Shown piece by piece: positions 1 to 8,071 of a DNA stretch of 64,000 nucleotides. The stretch is from Pseudoxanthomonas sp. SL93 (GTDB taxonomy: Bacteria; Pseudomonadota; Gammaproteobacteria; Xanthomonadales; Xanthomonadaceae). Each line of letters starts with the position of its first letter. The first letter of the stretch is position 1. The notes beneath the pieces are model-generated. The model was not told the DNA's origin and did not search any database. It saw nothing but the letters and a program-made list of their open reading frames with translations. The position numbers were made by a program, and so were the translations under genes. The DNA lies in contig NZ_CP113065.1 in the NCBI RefSeq assembly GCF_026625825.1, positions 2,480,001-2,544,000 of the forward strand, written 5' to 3'.

Positions 1-109
1 CGTACTCTTCTCACATAAACGGGCTATCGGTGTGCATCGGCGTAACTTATGCACTTCGCGACTCCCTCCGAAGAATGCTGCCGCCCGCCACGCCAAAGGA
101 AGGACAACC

Positions 110-1345
110 TTGAAGTCATCCCAGCATCTAGTCGTCGGCGAGGTGTACACGCGTGCCGAACTTAAAGCCAAGTTCGACATCACCGATGCCAGCATCAACA
201 ACGGCATCTTCAAACCCAAGGGTTACAGTTCGATCTGGCTGTTCGTGACCAAGGAGAAGACGTCCGATCGCACGCAGTATCACGACCTTCTGGATGGCGA
301 CACGCTGACCATGGAGGGGCAGACCAGCGGCCGAACGGACCACTGGCTGACAGACCACGCCAGCACGAGATACGAGCTGCTCCTGTTTTACCGGGAGAGC
401 AAGGTGCAGTATCCAGGAGCCGGTTTCGTCTACGAGGGTGTATTTGAGTACCAAGGGCACGCCGGCTCCATGCCCGCCACATTCACATTGAAGAGGCAGG
501 CAACCCAGGTCCCACCCCGTACCACCCCAAGCAGAACCTGGGAGTTGGCGCTACAGGCCGTCCAAGACCTAGGCGGCAGGGCCACTCCGCAACAGGTCCG
601 CGACCTCATTCTTTCCCGGAAGCCTGACTACAAGGTCGCCAACGTTCAAGCTGACCTGGCCTTCCTTTCCGTGAATTCTCCCTCCCGCACCTCCTATCAC
701 CACAACCACGTTCCTCGCCGCACCGACGCAGGGAGCTCTTACGACAGGTTGTTCAAGGTCGGCAGTGGTCCCGGGGTGCTCTTTGAGCTCTACGACCCAC
801 ACGAGCACGGCGTATGGGAGATATACCCCGACGCGTCGGCGACAAACTCCAACGGTATGATGGTGCGACGGATCAGTGATCCGGTAGCAGAAGCCGTCAA
901 GGCCATTTCGGCCGCGGAAGAGAATGCAGGCGTGTTTGACGCACACAGCGTCGATGACGCCCGCAGTCGAGTCTTGGCGGCAATCGTGCGGCGTCGGGGC
1001 CAGAGGAATTTCCGCGAGGCACTGCTAAAGGCCTACTCAGGTGCCTGCGCCATCACCGGCTGCACCATTCCGGCGATCCTCGAGGCCGCCCACGTTCACC
1101 CTTACAAGGGCGACCACACCAACGTGGTTAACAACGGCCTGCTCCTGCGTGCGGACATCCATACGCTGTTTGACCTCGGCCTGATCGCGGTCGAGTCAGC
1201 AACAATGACGGTCAGAGTATGTCCAGGGCTGACTGAGACCGAGTATGCGATGCTCGATGGACGGCAGCTGGGCGAACCGATCCTGGATAGCCAAAGAGTC
1301 AGCGCCAGCGCTCTGGACTGGCATCGGAGTCGATGCGGATGGTGA
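110..1345 (+). CDS. HNH endonuclease, restriction-like
   Basis: The C-terminal part (about residues 305-400 of 411) is an HNH nuclease fold: a Cys-x4-Cys pair in 'CAITGC', the 'AAHVHP' metal/catalytic motif, then 'NNGLLLRADIHTLFD', as in HNH_2-type proteins. The N-terminal ~140 residues, with 'GYSSIWLFVT', look like the SRA/sulfur-binding-like recognition domains found in modification-dependent restriction enzymes, but I cannot assign the domain firmly. A middle segment (~150-250) may be a winged helix. I chose the TTG at 110 because AAGGAAGGA (95-103) sits just upstream; an in-frame ATG at 32 has no such site. It probably cuts modified or foreign DNA as island cargo. Specificity is unknown. 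Confidence 0.75.
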   Translation: MKSSQHLVVGEVYTRAELKAKFDITDASINNGIFKPKGYSSIWLFVTKEKTSDRTQYHDLLDGDTLTMEGQTSGRTDHWLTDHASTRYELLLFYRESKVQYPGAGFVYEGVFEYQGHAGSMPATFTLKRQATQVPPRTTPSRTWELALQAVQDLGGRATPQQVRDLILSRKPDYKVANVQADLAFLSVNSPSRTSYHHNHVPRRTDAGSSYDRLFKVGSGPGVLFELYDPHEHGVWEIYPDASATNSNGMMVRRISDPVAEAVKAISAAEENAGVFDAHSVDDARSRVLAAIVRRRGQRNFREALLKAYSGACAITGCTIPAILEAAHVHPYKGDHTNVVNNGLLLRADIHTLFDLGLIAVESATMTVRVCPGLTETEYAMLDGRQLGEPILDSQRVSASALDWHRSRCGW

Positions 1346-1851
1346 CTGGGGCCACCTATTCAACCTGGACCGGCGCGTTCGCTGATCGAGCTGGTGAGCT
1401 CTTGGCAAGCGGATCCAGGGCAAGCCTACTTTACGCTGCCCTGGAGATCCGAATGGGTGCTGAGGCGCGCCTCCAGTCCTATGTCCAGGCAAGCGATGAG
1501 GTCACAGCTGCCCTCAAGAGAGGGTGGCAGGTTCACAAGCTGTTCAAGGGACTGGAACGGACGTTCTCCAACTCGAACCAGGTTGTGAGATTCACTGTCC
1601 GGACGCAAGACCGGGAGGTGGAGATGCACTTCATACCAGTTCGCCAGCGGCTTCTCGATCACGTGAACCGCTTCGGCAACGCCCTACACTACAGCTCCGG
1701 TGGGCACGCGGATGACGCGTGGTGGGGCGATCTAGAACTATCGGCTCGGGATGCGCTGCAGGAGCTGCGGGTGCGAAGGAGCTGCGGGTATGCGCAAAGG
1801 CCACACTATTGGGCGTACCTCTTATGCGAACCGATAGCACCGAAGTTCTGA
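1339..1851 (+). CDS. Hypothetical protein following the HNH gene
   Basis: A 171-aa soluble protein of unknown function. GGAG at 1326-1329 lies 9 nt before the ATG at 1339, inside the end of the HNH gene, so the two genes overlap by 7 bp and are probably translationally coupled. The N-terminal half is helical ('AALEIRMGAEARLQ'), loosely like HEPN/Abi-type helices, and the C-terminal half contains 'HYSSGG' followed by acidic and aromatic residues. I do not recognise the family. The coupling suggests a partner or immunity role for the nuclease, which is inference only. Confidence 0.55.
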   Translation: MVTGATYSTWTGAFADRAGELLASGSRASLLYAALEIRMGAEARLQSYVQASDEVTAALKRGWQVHKLFKGLERTFSNSNQVVRFTVRTQDREVEMHFIPVRQRLLDHVNRFGNALHYSSGGHADDAWWGDLELSARDALQELRVRRSCGYAQRPHYWAYLLCEPIAPKF

Positions 1852-2021
1852 CGAAGTTCGAGTTTCCGGCAGGAGACGCGCGTGCGGCTTACCTGATGGA
1901 TCTCGCGCATTCTGGCTCGGAACACCAGTTCCTGGTCGATTACATACCGACAGAGTTTTTCTACATGACTGAGCGGGGCGACGCAGCTCCCGCCGACGTT
2001 GCGCAGCAGCAACAGCCTTAG
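1824..2021 (+). CDS. Possible small hypothetical protein
   Basis: A 65-codon frame starting at ATG 1824 and overlapping the preceding gene by 28 bp. The predicted protein is acidic and aromatic-rich in its second half ('FLVDYIPTEFFYMTERG'), with amino-acid use like a real protein rather than a frame shadow. There is no good ribosome-binding site and no recognisable family. It could instead be the displaced 3' part of the gene before it if a frameshift occurred near 1830-1850. Confidence 0.35.
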   Translation: MRTDSTEVLTKFEFPAGDARAAYLMDLAHSGSEHQFLVDYIPTEFFYMTERGDAAPADVAQQQQP

Positions 2022-2551
2022 GCGGACTACCGTGCTTCCGGTCGCACTTAGTCGTGCGCCGAGCGTTCGGCCGTCGGCGTCGCCCAGGCAGCGTCCCAGC
2101 CAGCCTAGCGCATCTCATCCGTCCGGCTTACCGGCCACTTACCTCACGGCAGGGCAGCGACGCCCCGCGCGGAAATCCTTGTTCGGCCAGGTGTTCCGAT
2201 CACCCCAGCGTTTGCGACCCAGGCATCAGAACTGCAAGGGTCGGCGATTCAGCGCAGATGAGGCTGATCCTCGTCCTCCCCGCTCGGCTACCACAGTCGT
2301 GCGAACGTCAGCCCAGACCTGCAAGAACGCGGCACATAGGTCTGGAGACTCAAGACCCACCCGATACGTAGTCCGCAAAGCAGCCTGTGGGACGGCGTTC
2401 GCGCATGGGAATTACTAACAGTTCTAGAAACATTCTGCAGTATGATTAGCGCCATAGCTTTAGTGCTCTGTCATTAAAAAGCAAAGTACCAAACCTCATC
2501 CAGCGAGCTTCCCGCAACTCTCATCCGGCCAACACTCTAGACGCAATCATA
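2022..2551. other. Non-coding gap before the RiPP cluster
   Basis: The 530 bases have no convincing gene. Open frames here are rich in Ser, Arg and Pro with erratic codon use. From about 2420 the sequence becomes clearly A+T-rich, marking the switch to the low-GC RiPP cluster. The promoter of the peptide arginase gene should lie in 2430-2550, but I see no strong -35/-10 pair. Confidence 0.5.
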
Positions 2552-3502
2552 ATGCGCATCTTATTGCCCGAGATCGAACGAAGCGAAAGAGCCGAGCTCG
2601 CAACTCGATGCAAGAGATACTTCAGAAACCTGATTCTTAACTTCGATTGGGAAGACCGATCTCTTATAATAAAAGGACCATCTTTCAGCCACCTCGATAT
2701 TGACCACGAACTACTGGACTTCGCTGAAACATTCGGATGCGAAAGAAGCATAAGTGGCGTCTCGCAGTTCCACATGGAACTAGGTGGCTATGATCTATCC
2801 TTTGAGGACAGCTGGTCAGGCTTCTACATAGCCAAGCGCGCCCGGATCGAGAGCGGAAATCGTCTCACAATCCTGCATTTTGACGCTCACGTCGACATCA
2901 TGCCTGCCCCCCTATGGCGCGATTCAGGCAGCCTACGCAGCCTAATCGATGGACAGAGATTCTCAGTCTTACGCACCGATTGCTGGCAGCGAGCTATCGA
3001 AAACGGGACTGTAGGCATAGGCAATTTCTTCACGCCATTCTTTCATGATCTGTCCAGCTTCACAGTTATGCACGTCACCTCAGTTCCCACCGAGGGGGTA
3101 AAAACCTACCGCGCGACGCCGTCGACGTCCGAGTCAAGCGACCTCCGCGGCATCCAGCAAATAAGCGTGGAGATGCAGAAAGCCCGGAGTGGTGACGACC
3201 CCTATACATATGCCCGGTCTAATGATTTGCAGTGGCTGCTCGATGTATCCCCCTCCCAGGAACTGATAGGCCATATTGATCTTGACTACTTCGTAAATTA
3301 CTTTGATGGAAGAAGCAAAGATCAGCTTGATAAGAACTTCAGCCTAGATTCTGCCTTTCGATCAATCGACCGGATCGCAGATACACTATCAAGGTCAGGA
3401 GTTTATGTAAGCCGATGGATCCTGGCGACATCGCCGGGATTCTGCCCAGCTAGAGCGTGGAACCAACTCATCAACAGATTTGCCAGCGCCATGGAAGCTT
3501 AA
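2552..3502 (+). CDS. Arginase-fold (UPF0489-like) peptide arginase candidate
   Basis: A 316-aa ureohydrolase-fold protein. The metal-binding signatures are visible: 'HFDAHVD' (residues 109-115, the DAHxD motif) and 'HIDLDYF' (241-247, the DxD pair), plus 'GNFF' at 157-160, the arrangement I recall for UPF0489 proteins. OspR-type members of that family convert arginine in a RiPP precursor to ornithine. The nearby FxSxx precursor has Arg at positions 40, 55, 64 and 78, so it is the likely substrate. The gene starts an A+T-rich two-gene unit with the aldo/keto reductase 7 nt downstream. No clear ribosome-binding site precedes the ATG. Its role on this precursor is inferred from context. Confidence 0.75.
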   Translation: MRILLPEIERSERAELATRCKRYFRNLILNFDWEDRSLIIKGPSFSHLDIDHELLDFAETFGCERSISGVSQFHMELGGYDLSFEDSWSGFYIAKRARIESGNRLTILHFDAHVDIMPAPLWRDSGSLRSLIDGQRFSVLRTDCWQRAIENGTVGIGNFFTPFFHDLSSFTVMHVTSVPTEGVKTYRATPSTSESSDLRGIQQISVEMQKARSGDDPYTYARSNDLQWLLDVSPSQELIGHIDLDYFVNYFDGRSKDQLDKNFSLDSAFRSIDRIADTLSRSGVYVSRWILATSPGFCPARAWNQLINRFASAMEA

Positions 3503-3509
3503 GTTTGCA

Positions 3510-4301
3510 ATGATGAAGCCGCCGCTGATCATATACGGAACCGCCGGCTATGGGCCAAGGACTATGGCACTCACTAGTGCCGCACTGAACGCGGGCATTT
3601 CCGGCTTAGACACCGCAAATCAGCTTCCGTACTACGAAGAGCGAGAAGTCGGTAGGGCTCTGGCGACATATGCTGGCGCAAAGCCATACCTACAGACAAA
3701 GTTCACAACCACGAAGGGGCATCATATTCGAGTGCCATATGATCCACTCGCATCTCCTGGAGTGCAGATAGGTCAGTCAATCGGTGTATCAGTTCGCAAT
3801 CTTTTACGCCCATATATTGATGCGTACCTCCTTCACTCCATCGAAGGCGAGCGAATCGGCCGTGTCGATTCTATGCGCCTAGAGGCGATGCACACCCTAA
3901 AAGAAGTAGGCATTGTGGGCGCCGTGGGCGTGTGTAACGTCAGCGCCAAGGAGATTTCGGCCATCACCAGAACGATCGGCCGGATCTCGATTGTGCAGAA
4001 TCGTTGCGATCTAGCAAACGCTTGGGATAAGGCAGCACGCGCGCTTTGCCTCCAGGAATCCATCACATATCAGGGGTATGGACTTTTTCATCAGTGGGAG
4101 GCAGTGCAACTCTGCTCACCCATACTGAATGCTGCAGCTGACCACAGTATCAGCAGGGCCACCGCATATCTGATTATGGCCATCCAATCTGGCATAACTC
4201 CGATTGTAGGAAGCAATAGCATTTCGCACATGCAAGAATTAGCGGCCATTGGAGTGGCTATTGAGAAACTTACGCTCGATGCCCGATTGAGCGTTCGGTA
4301 G
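3510..4301 (+). CDS. Aldo/keto reductase
   Basis: A 263-aa NADPH-dependent aldo/keto reductase. Visible family elements are 'GLDTAN' with the active-site Asp (34), Tyr41/42 in 'PYYEEREVG', Lys64 in 'QTKF', 'LLHS' with the catalytic His, and a C-terminal 'GITPIVGSNS' that fits the cofactor phosphate-binding loop. The Asp-to-Tyr spacing is 2-3 residues longer than in typical members. I use the ATG at 3510, 7 nt after the arginase stop; an upstream TTG (3480) would overlap that gene. Its 3' end overlaps the converging HEXXH gene by 32 bp. It may reduce a carbonyl on the modified peptide or supply a building block; the substrate is unknown. Confidence 0.8.
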   Translation: MMKPPLIIYGTAGYGPRTMALTSAALNAGISGLDTANQLPYYEEREVGRALATYAGAKPYLQTKFTTTKGHHIRVPYDPLASPGVQIGQSIGVSVRNLLRPYIDAYLLHSIEGERIGRVDSMRLEAMHTLKEVGIVGAVGVCNVSAKEISAITRTIGRISIVQNRCDLANAWDKAARALCLQESITYQGYGLFHQWEAVQLCSPILNAAADHSISRATAYLIMAIQSGITPIVGSNSISHMQELAAIGVAIEKLTLDARLSVR

Positions 4302-5358
4302 CATCCCTGATCGCACACAGAACCTCTTGCGCTAGCTCCGTCAGCTCGATGTGACGCTTTCCTATAACAGCGATCACGTCCGCCCCGAATCCTTTAGCAC
4401 TCCGGTCGAGAAGCTCGCCTCCGCGACGACCCTCACACACCAGATGCGCGGCACCTTTAGCCAACGCATACCAGATCATCACCGCATGCACATACGTGCG
4501 AAGCGACAACATCTGACCGGTCCATGGAGATCTTATTACCCGCTCCTGTGAAGCAGAAGTGGTAAGCGGCGTCTCAAGCTCAACAATATCAAGCATAGAG
4601 TGAACTGCCTCATGAATGAGAGCATCATAGATCGCTTCTGGATACGCAGAACTTGGGTTATGTAGAACGGTCATTCCATTCGCCACCGGCGTCGAAGATG
4701 ACCTAAAAGAAGGGCTTGCGGGATCACTCCGAACGACCACGGAGCGTGTAAAGCTCCGGAAGACACTAGCATGCCCCTCAAGGCCAGACTCGACCAGCGC
4801 GGCGGCTTTCACGATGAGGCTCAGGACAACACCGAATTCTCCTGGCGACCATGCTTGATGGCCACCACGCACCTGCGATAATGGACCGGTGGCGTAAGTA
4901 CTCAGGCCGTCTACTACACAGCCGGCATTCAACCTTGGCAAAAATAACGCCTTCCCTTCCAGCAAGGCCGCGTCGCCTAGCGCGGTCCAGTTTGCTAGGG
5001 CCAGCCCACTAAAGCTCTCAGAGCCAACCACTGATTCATGCTCTGCAGGATCCTTGGACGCTAAAACTGCCTCCACGTGCAGGCAACGATCTAGCCAGCG
5101 AAGCTGCTGTGCTGGCTCCCGCAGCACGAACACTTCCCACGTCTGCGGCGCCTCAAGAACCCTAGTAACCTGAGTAGCGGGTGCGGCCAGGATGAGATCT
5201 ACAAATCCCTTTTCCAATGTCAGAAGAGCGGCCAATCGCTCGCCAATGTATCTTCGCCGACGAGATAGTAGCGTAGCGTGGAATGTATCGCTTTCGTGCC
5301 CGCTCAATACCGCTAGTATCTGCGAGGCGACCTCGCCATTGCTAGGCGCGCCTTTCAC
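4270..5358 (-). CDS. HEXXH-motif putative peptide modification protein (copy 2)
   Basis: A 362-aa protein with the metal-binding motif 'HEAVH' (about residues 249-253 from the GTG start), followed ~35-50 residues on by 'SPWTGQMLSLRTYVHA'. This pattern fits the HEXXH-motif family that accompanies FxsB/FxSxx peptide systems, mainly in actinobacteria. Related HEXXH RiPP enzymes have, as I recall, been shown to be 2-oxoglutarate-dependent oxygenases rather than peptidases. GTG 5358 is preceded by GAAGG with 5-nt spacing; TTG 5370 lacks such a site. The start lies inside the end of the paralogous gene upstream. The two copies are clearly diverged, so they may act on different residues. Confidence 0.75.
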   Translation of the reverse strand: MKGAPSNGEVASQILAVLSGHESDTFHATLLSRRRRYIGERLAALLTLEKGFVDLILAAPATQVTRVLEAPQTWEVFVLREPAQQLRWLDRCLHVEAVLASKDPAEHESVVGSESFSGLALANWTALGDAALLEGKALFLPRLNAGCVVDGLSTYATGPLSQVRGGHQAWSPGEFGVVLSLIVKAAALVESGLEGHASVFRSFTRSVVVRSDPASPSFRSSSTPVANGMTVLHNPSSAYPEAIYDALIHEAVHSMLDIVELETPLTTSASQERVIRSPWTGQMLSLRTYVHAVMIWYALAKGAAHLVCEGRRGGELLDRSAKGFGADVIAVIGKRHIELTELAQEVLCAIRDATERSIGHRA

Positions 5359-6541
5359 GGATGCCTTCAACTAGCGCGGGATAATCCGATTTCATTACCA
5401 TCTTCTGCATGGCGTATATACAATCGATAAGTATAGGGTCAGTCAAATGCCTCCACGAAGAGGTGAGCCCCACAAGATCGGAACGATAGAAACCTTTTCT
5501 TGCATCCCAGGCCATGGCAGCGGCGCGCTCATTTCCGAACTCCTTCACAGCCCCTGGCATTGTCCAGAATTTATACAAACCGAACCAAACGAAGCATGCC
5601 TGCATGAACTGCCGGGGCGTTAGCGTTCTTCCTGACCAGGGTGAGACAGCGCCATATCCGACGCCCGAGTAGACGTCTGCATCGGTGACCCAAGGAGCCA
5701 TCTTCTCCTGCATATACAGGACGGAGTGGATGCTCTCGTGAACGAGAGCATCCGCAAGCACTGCCAGGTCGACTCCTGGCGCAAGTACGTTGGTGAGACA
5801 AGTTCTTCCAACATACTGCCCTGTCGATCCAGAAGTAAATCTGGATGGCTGCCGCGGATCATTTCGCACAACGAGGGAAAGCGTGAAACTCGTGACTGTC
5901 TCACCTATATGCTTATCAACTCTGTGTATGCGCCGCAGTGCTTCCGCCAGCTTAGCAACCACCTCCGACTCCTCGGCTAGCGTGTGAAGATGGACTCGAC
6001 CCTCCAGAAAATGACGCTCCAGTTCTGAGCTTGTGAGCTGAGGGTGGTCCTCCTCAAGAAGAATCCCTGTTGCGTTTGGCGACCTAAAGTCAGCGCTCAG
6101 TCCATAGCCGATCGAAGATGCCTCAATTTGATCGCGAGCATCATCAGCCGGAAACAGCTGAGCCCGCGATTTAGCCTTTCCAAACCAGTCTCCCTGTGCC
6201 GTCCATAACTCGAGTTCGGGATCAGCACATTCAACACCATCTCTAGCGCGAAGCTCTGCGTGAACTGCACGGCGAAAGAAATCGGCTGACTCTGATGGTT
6301 GAACGTTATGCCAGGCAAAGTATGACGCCAAAGGCGAAGTTGACACTCTTTGAATAGAGTCTTCGCTTAGCCTAAGCCAAAGCCCTATTAATGAATCATC
6401 GTGCGCAGACGCATTTGCAAGCGCAATGCCAAGACCTCGCCGCGTACGAGAAAAGTAGGCGGACCTTAGCTCACCCAAAGACTGACTAAACTCTTTCTCC
6501 CATCCAAGCCAGTCTGGTGTGGCATCTATAGTTATTGTCAC
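5342..6541 (-). CDS. HEXXH-motif putative peptide modification protein (copy 1)
   Basis: A 399-aa paralogue of the next gene downstream, with 'HESIH' at residues 268-272 and a matching 'SPWSGRTLTPRQFMQA' block about 30 residues later. The N-terminal ~200 residues are helical and resemble the other copy only loosely. Translation starts at GTG with GGGGAG 6 nt upstream; GTG and the TGA of the radical SAM gene overlap as GTGA, so the genes are coupled. It probably carries a metal and modifies the FxSxx precursor, perhaps by hydroxylation. This is inferred from family and position. Confidence 0.78.
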   Translation of the reverse strand: MTITIDATPDWLGWEKEFSQSLGELRSAYFSRTRRGLGIALANASAHDDSLIGLWLRLSEDSIQRVSTSPLASYFAWHNVQPSESADFFRRAVHAELRARDGVECADPELELWTAQGDWFGKAKSRAQLFPADDARDQIEASSIGYGLSADFRSPNATGILLEEDHPQLTSSELERHFLEGRVHLHTLAEESEVVAKLAEALRRIHRVDKHIGETVTSFTLSLVVRNDPRQPSRFTSGSTGQYVGRTCLTNVLAPGVDLAVLADALVHESIHSVLYMQEKMAPWVTDADVYSGVGYGAVSPWSGRTLTPRQFMQACFVWFGLYKFWTMPGAVKEFGNERAAAMAWDARKGFYRSDLVGLTSSWRHLTDPILIDCIYAMQKMVMKSDYPALVEGIRERRA

Positions 6542-7743
6542 CCCGCTCCCCTTTGTGACCTGATGTGCTCAAGAGCTGACCTCCTACGTAAGGTTTCATT
6601 GCTATCGACTCTAAGCAGCACTCGCACTCTATGGAATATAGCTTTTATGTCCTTACACCAGATAGACGAGTGGTTGAACTTTGAAGCCCGCTCTCGCGCG
6701 TCATTCCTGTATCTATGCGGCAGGTATCCGCCCGCGCAAGTTGCACTCTCGCTGCACTCGACACAGTCGTCGGGCAAAGGCAGTTCACCTCGGGACACCA
6801 TTGCGGAGAAGGAGTCACTACGAACGTAGTCGTGAAAGCCATGGCGGGAAACATTCAGAGAAGTTGCAGTCAGCCCGCTCTCACACACCTTCAGCACATC
6901 GAGCCCCTCGATGGTTCCATCCGCTTCTACGAACACGTAAGGGAGAGATCCAGAGCCGAAGGTGTCTACTCTTGAGCGACCACCCATCACTAGTTCTGCC
7001 ACTTGCCGGAGTATTCTCACCCCTCCGCTTAGGTCTCCTCGAACTATCCATTCATCTAGCAGCGGAATGAGAAAATCTGCGACTGGGGTCTCACCGAATT
7101 CTCGCGTCGCAGCCAAGTGTTCTTCATATGACATGTCTGGGAACAAGAAATCTATTGACTCAAATCCCATACCCTTTAATGCAGTCATGACCTCATGGGG
7201 ATTCTCTCCAAGAGGAATCACGCATAGCGCACTGAAAGTGGCCGAAGCTCGCTTAAGCTCTTCGACGCCCCTAGCCACACTTGCATAGCTGCCGTTCCCT
7301 CGCTTGTCTACACGATGCAAATCGTGCGACGCCTGAGTTCCATCTACGCTGACACTTGTATGCACATTGTGGTGCGCCAGCATTGTTGCCCAGGCAGGTG
7401 TGAGCAACGTTCCGTTCGTCTGGAGCACTATGTCAACTCGTCGAGGCGCCAAAGTCGATACAGCATAGCGGCACAAATCATCAAAGCGCCGAGCTCCGAC
7501 AAGAGTAGGCTCCCCGCCATGCAGAACGATCTGCACTCTATCTAGGGACTCAATCTCTGCGTAGGAAGCTATGCGCTTTATGGCTTCATGCACAACCTCG
7601 CTTGACATTAGCTTAGGGCGGTTGCGCCAGCTAGCGTCTGCTTTGAAGTAGACGTAGCAGTAGTCGCACGCGAGATTACATCTCGACGAAATCTTAAGGA
7701 CGAAGGATCTTAGTCTTGGGGCTGCTGAGCTTGGGCTACTCAT
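6538..7743 (-). CDS. fxsB: FxsB-like radical SAM/SPASM peptide maturase
   Basis: A 401-aa radical SAM enzyme. The SAM-cluster motif is C22-x3-C26-x2-C29 ('CNLACDYC'), followed by 'LHGGEPT' and 'QTNGT'. The C-terminal SPASM/twitch region has cysteines near 287, 327, 330, 336 and 363, including 'CAGGYLPHRY'. 'KISSRCNLACDYCYVY' closely matches FxsB enzymes, which with XyeB and GrrM form three-residue cyclophane crosslinks from an aromatic side chain to the beta-carbon two residues later. It lies 16 nt after the FxSxx precursor gene, which fixes its substrate. The ATG at 7743 has only AGGGG directly against it, so translation may depend on the upstream gene. Confidence 0.88.
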   Translation of the reverse strand: MSSPSSAAPRLRSFVLKISSRCNLACDYCYVYFKADASWRNRPKLMSSEVVHEAIKRIASYAEIESLDRVQIVLHGGEPTLVGARRFDDLCRYAVSTLAPRRVDIVLQTNGTLLTPAWATMLAHHNVHTSVSVDGTQASHDLHRVDKRGNGSYASVARGVEELKRASATFSALCVIPLGENPHEVMTALKGMGFESIDFLFPDMSYEEHLAATREFGETPVADFLIPLLDEWIVRGDLSGGVRILRQVAELVMGGRSRVDTFGSGSLPYVFVEADGTIEGLDVLKVCESGLTATSLNVSRHGFHDYVRSDSFSAMVSRGELPLPDDCVECSESATCAGGYLPHRYRNDARERASKFNHSSIWCKDIKAIFHRVRVLLRVDSNETLRRRSALEHIRSQRGAG

Positions 7744-7759
7744 CCCCTAAGTGGATCTT

Positions 7760-8014
7760 CTAGTTACTGGACAAGAAGGCACGCGCGAAGGCTATGTTCG
7801 CTTCCTCGGATATTTCAGGGGAACGCGCCACCCCATCCAGTATCTGAGCCCTACTAAAATCATGCCCAGATTTACTATGTCCGGTTCCACCACTCCGCGA
7901 GAAACCCGTCTCTTGTGTAGAGCCGTTTGAGTATGCCTGGAATGCCAGGCTCCCCTCTAGGGCCTCCTTCATGGCATTCAAAATCTCATTCTTCGCCTGA
8001 CCGTCGGACGACAT
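7760..8014 (-). CDS. fxsA: FxSxx-COOH RiPP precursor peptide
   Basis: An 84-aa precursor. Its last five residues are F80-L-S-S-N84, a perfect FxSxx-COOH motif, in 'FARAFLSSN'. The N-terminal part (residues 5-30) is a helical leader; residues 30-56 are Gly/Ser-rich with 'GFSR' and 'DFSR'; residues 57-84 hold a second helix and the likely core. The ATG at 8014 is preceded by AAAGGAG (8023-8029); an in-frame TTG at 8056 would fall at the predicted promoter and is rejected. The radical SAM enzyme could crosslink F80 to S82 and perhaps F76 to R78. Arg40, 55, 64 and 78 are possible arginase targets. No exporter or protease gene is seen nearby. Confidence 0.82.
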   Translation of the reverse strand: MSSDGQAKNEILNAMKEALEGSLAFQAYSNGSTQETGFSRSGGTGHSKSGHDFSRAQILDGVARSPEISEEANIAFARAFLSSN

Positions 8015-8042
8015 CGCACCCACTCCTTTGACAAGGACCCTT

Positions 8043-8071
8043 TGGATATCAATCAAAATCTAACCTGTCAA
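8043..8071 (-). promoter_or_regulatory. Promoter of the RiPP precursor operon
   Basis: On the minus strand a perfect -35 TTGACA (8071-8066) is followed after 17 nt by a weak -10 TATCCA (8048-8043). The start of transcription would fall near 8036, giving a leader of about 20 nt that contains only the AAAGGAG ribosome-binding site. Confidence 0.55.

Noticed and set aside
1999..2418. A 139-codon forward frame after the small unknown gene
   Set aside because: Ser/Arg/Pro-rich, no ribosome-binding site, no domain; typical of non-coding GC-rich sequence.
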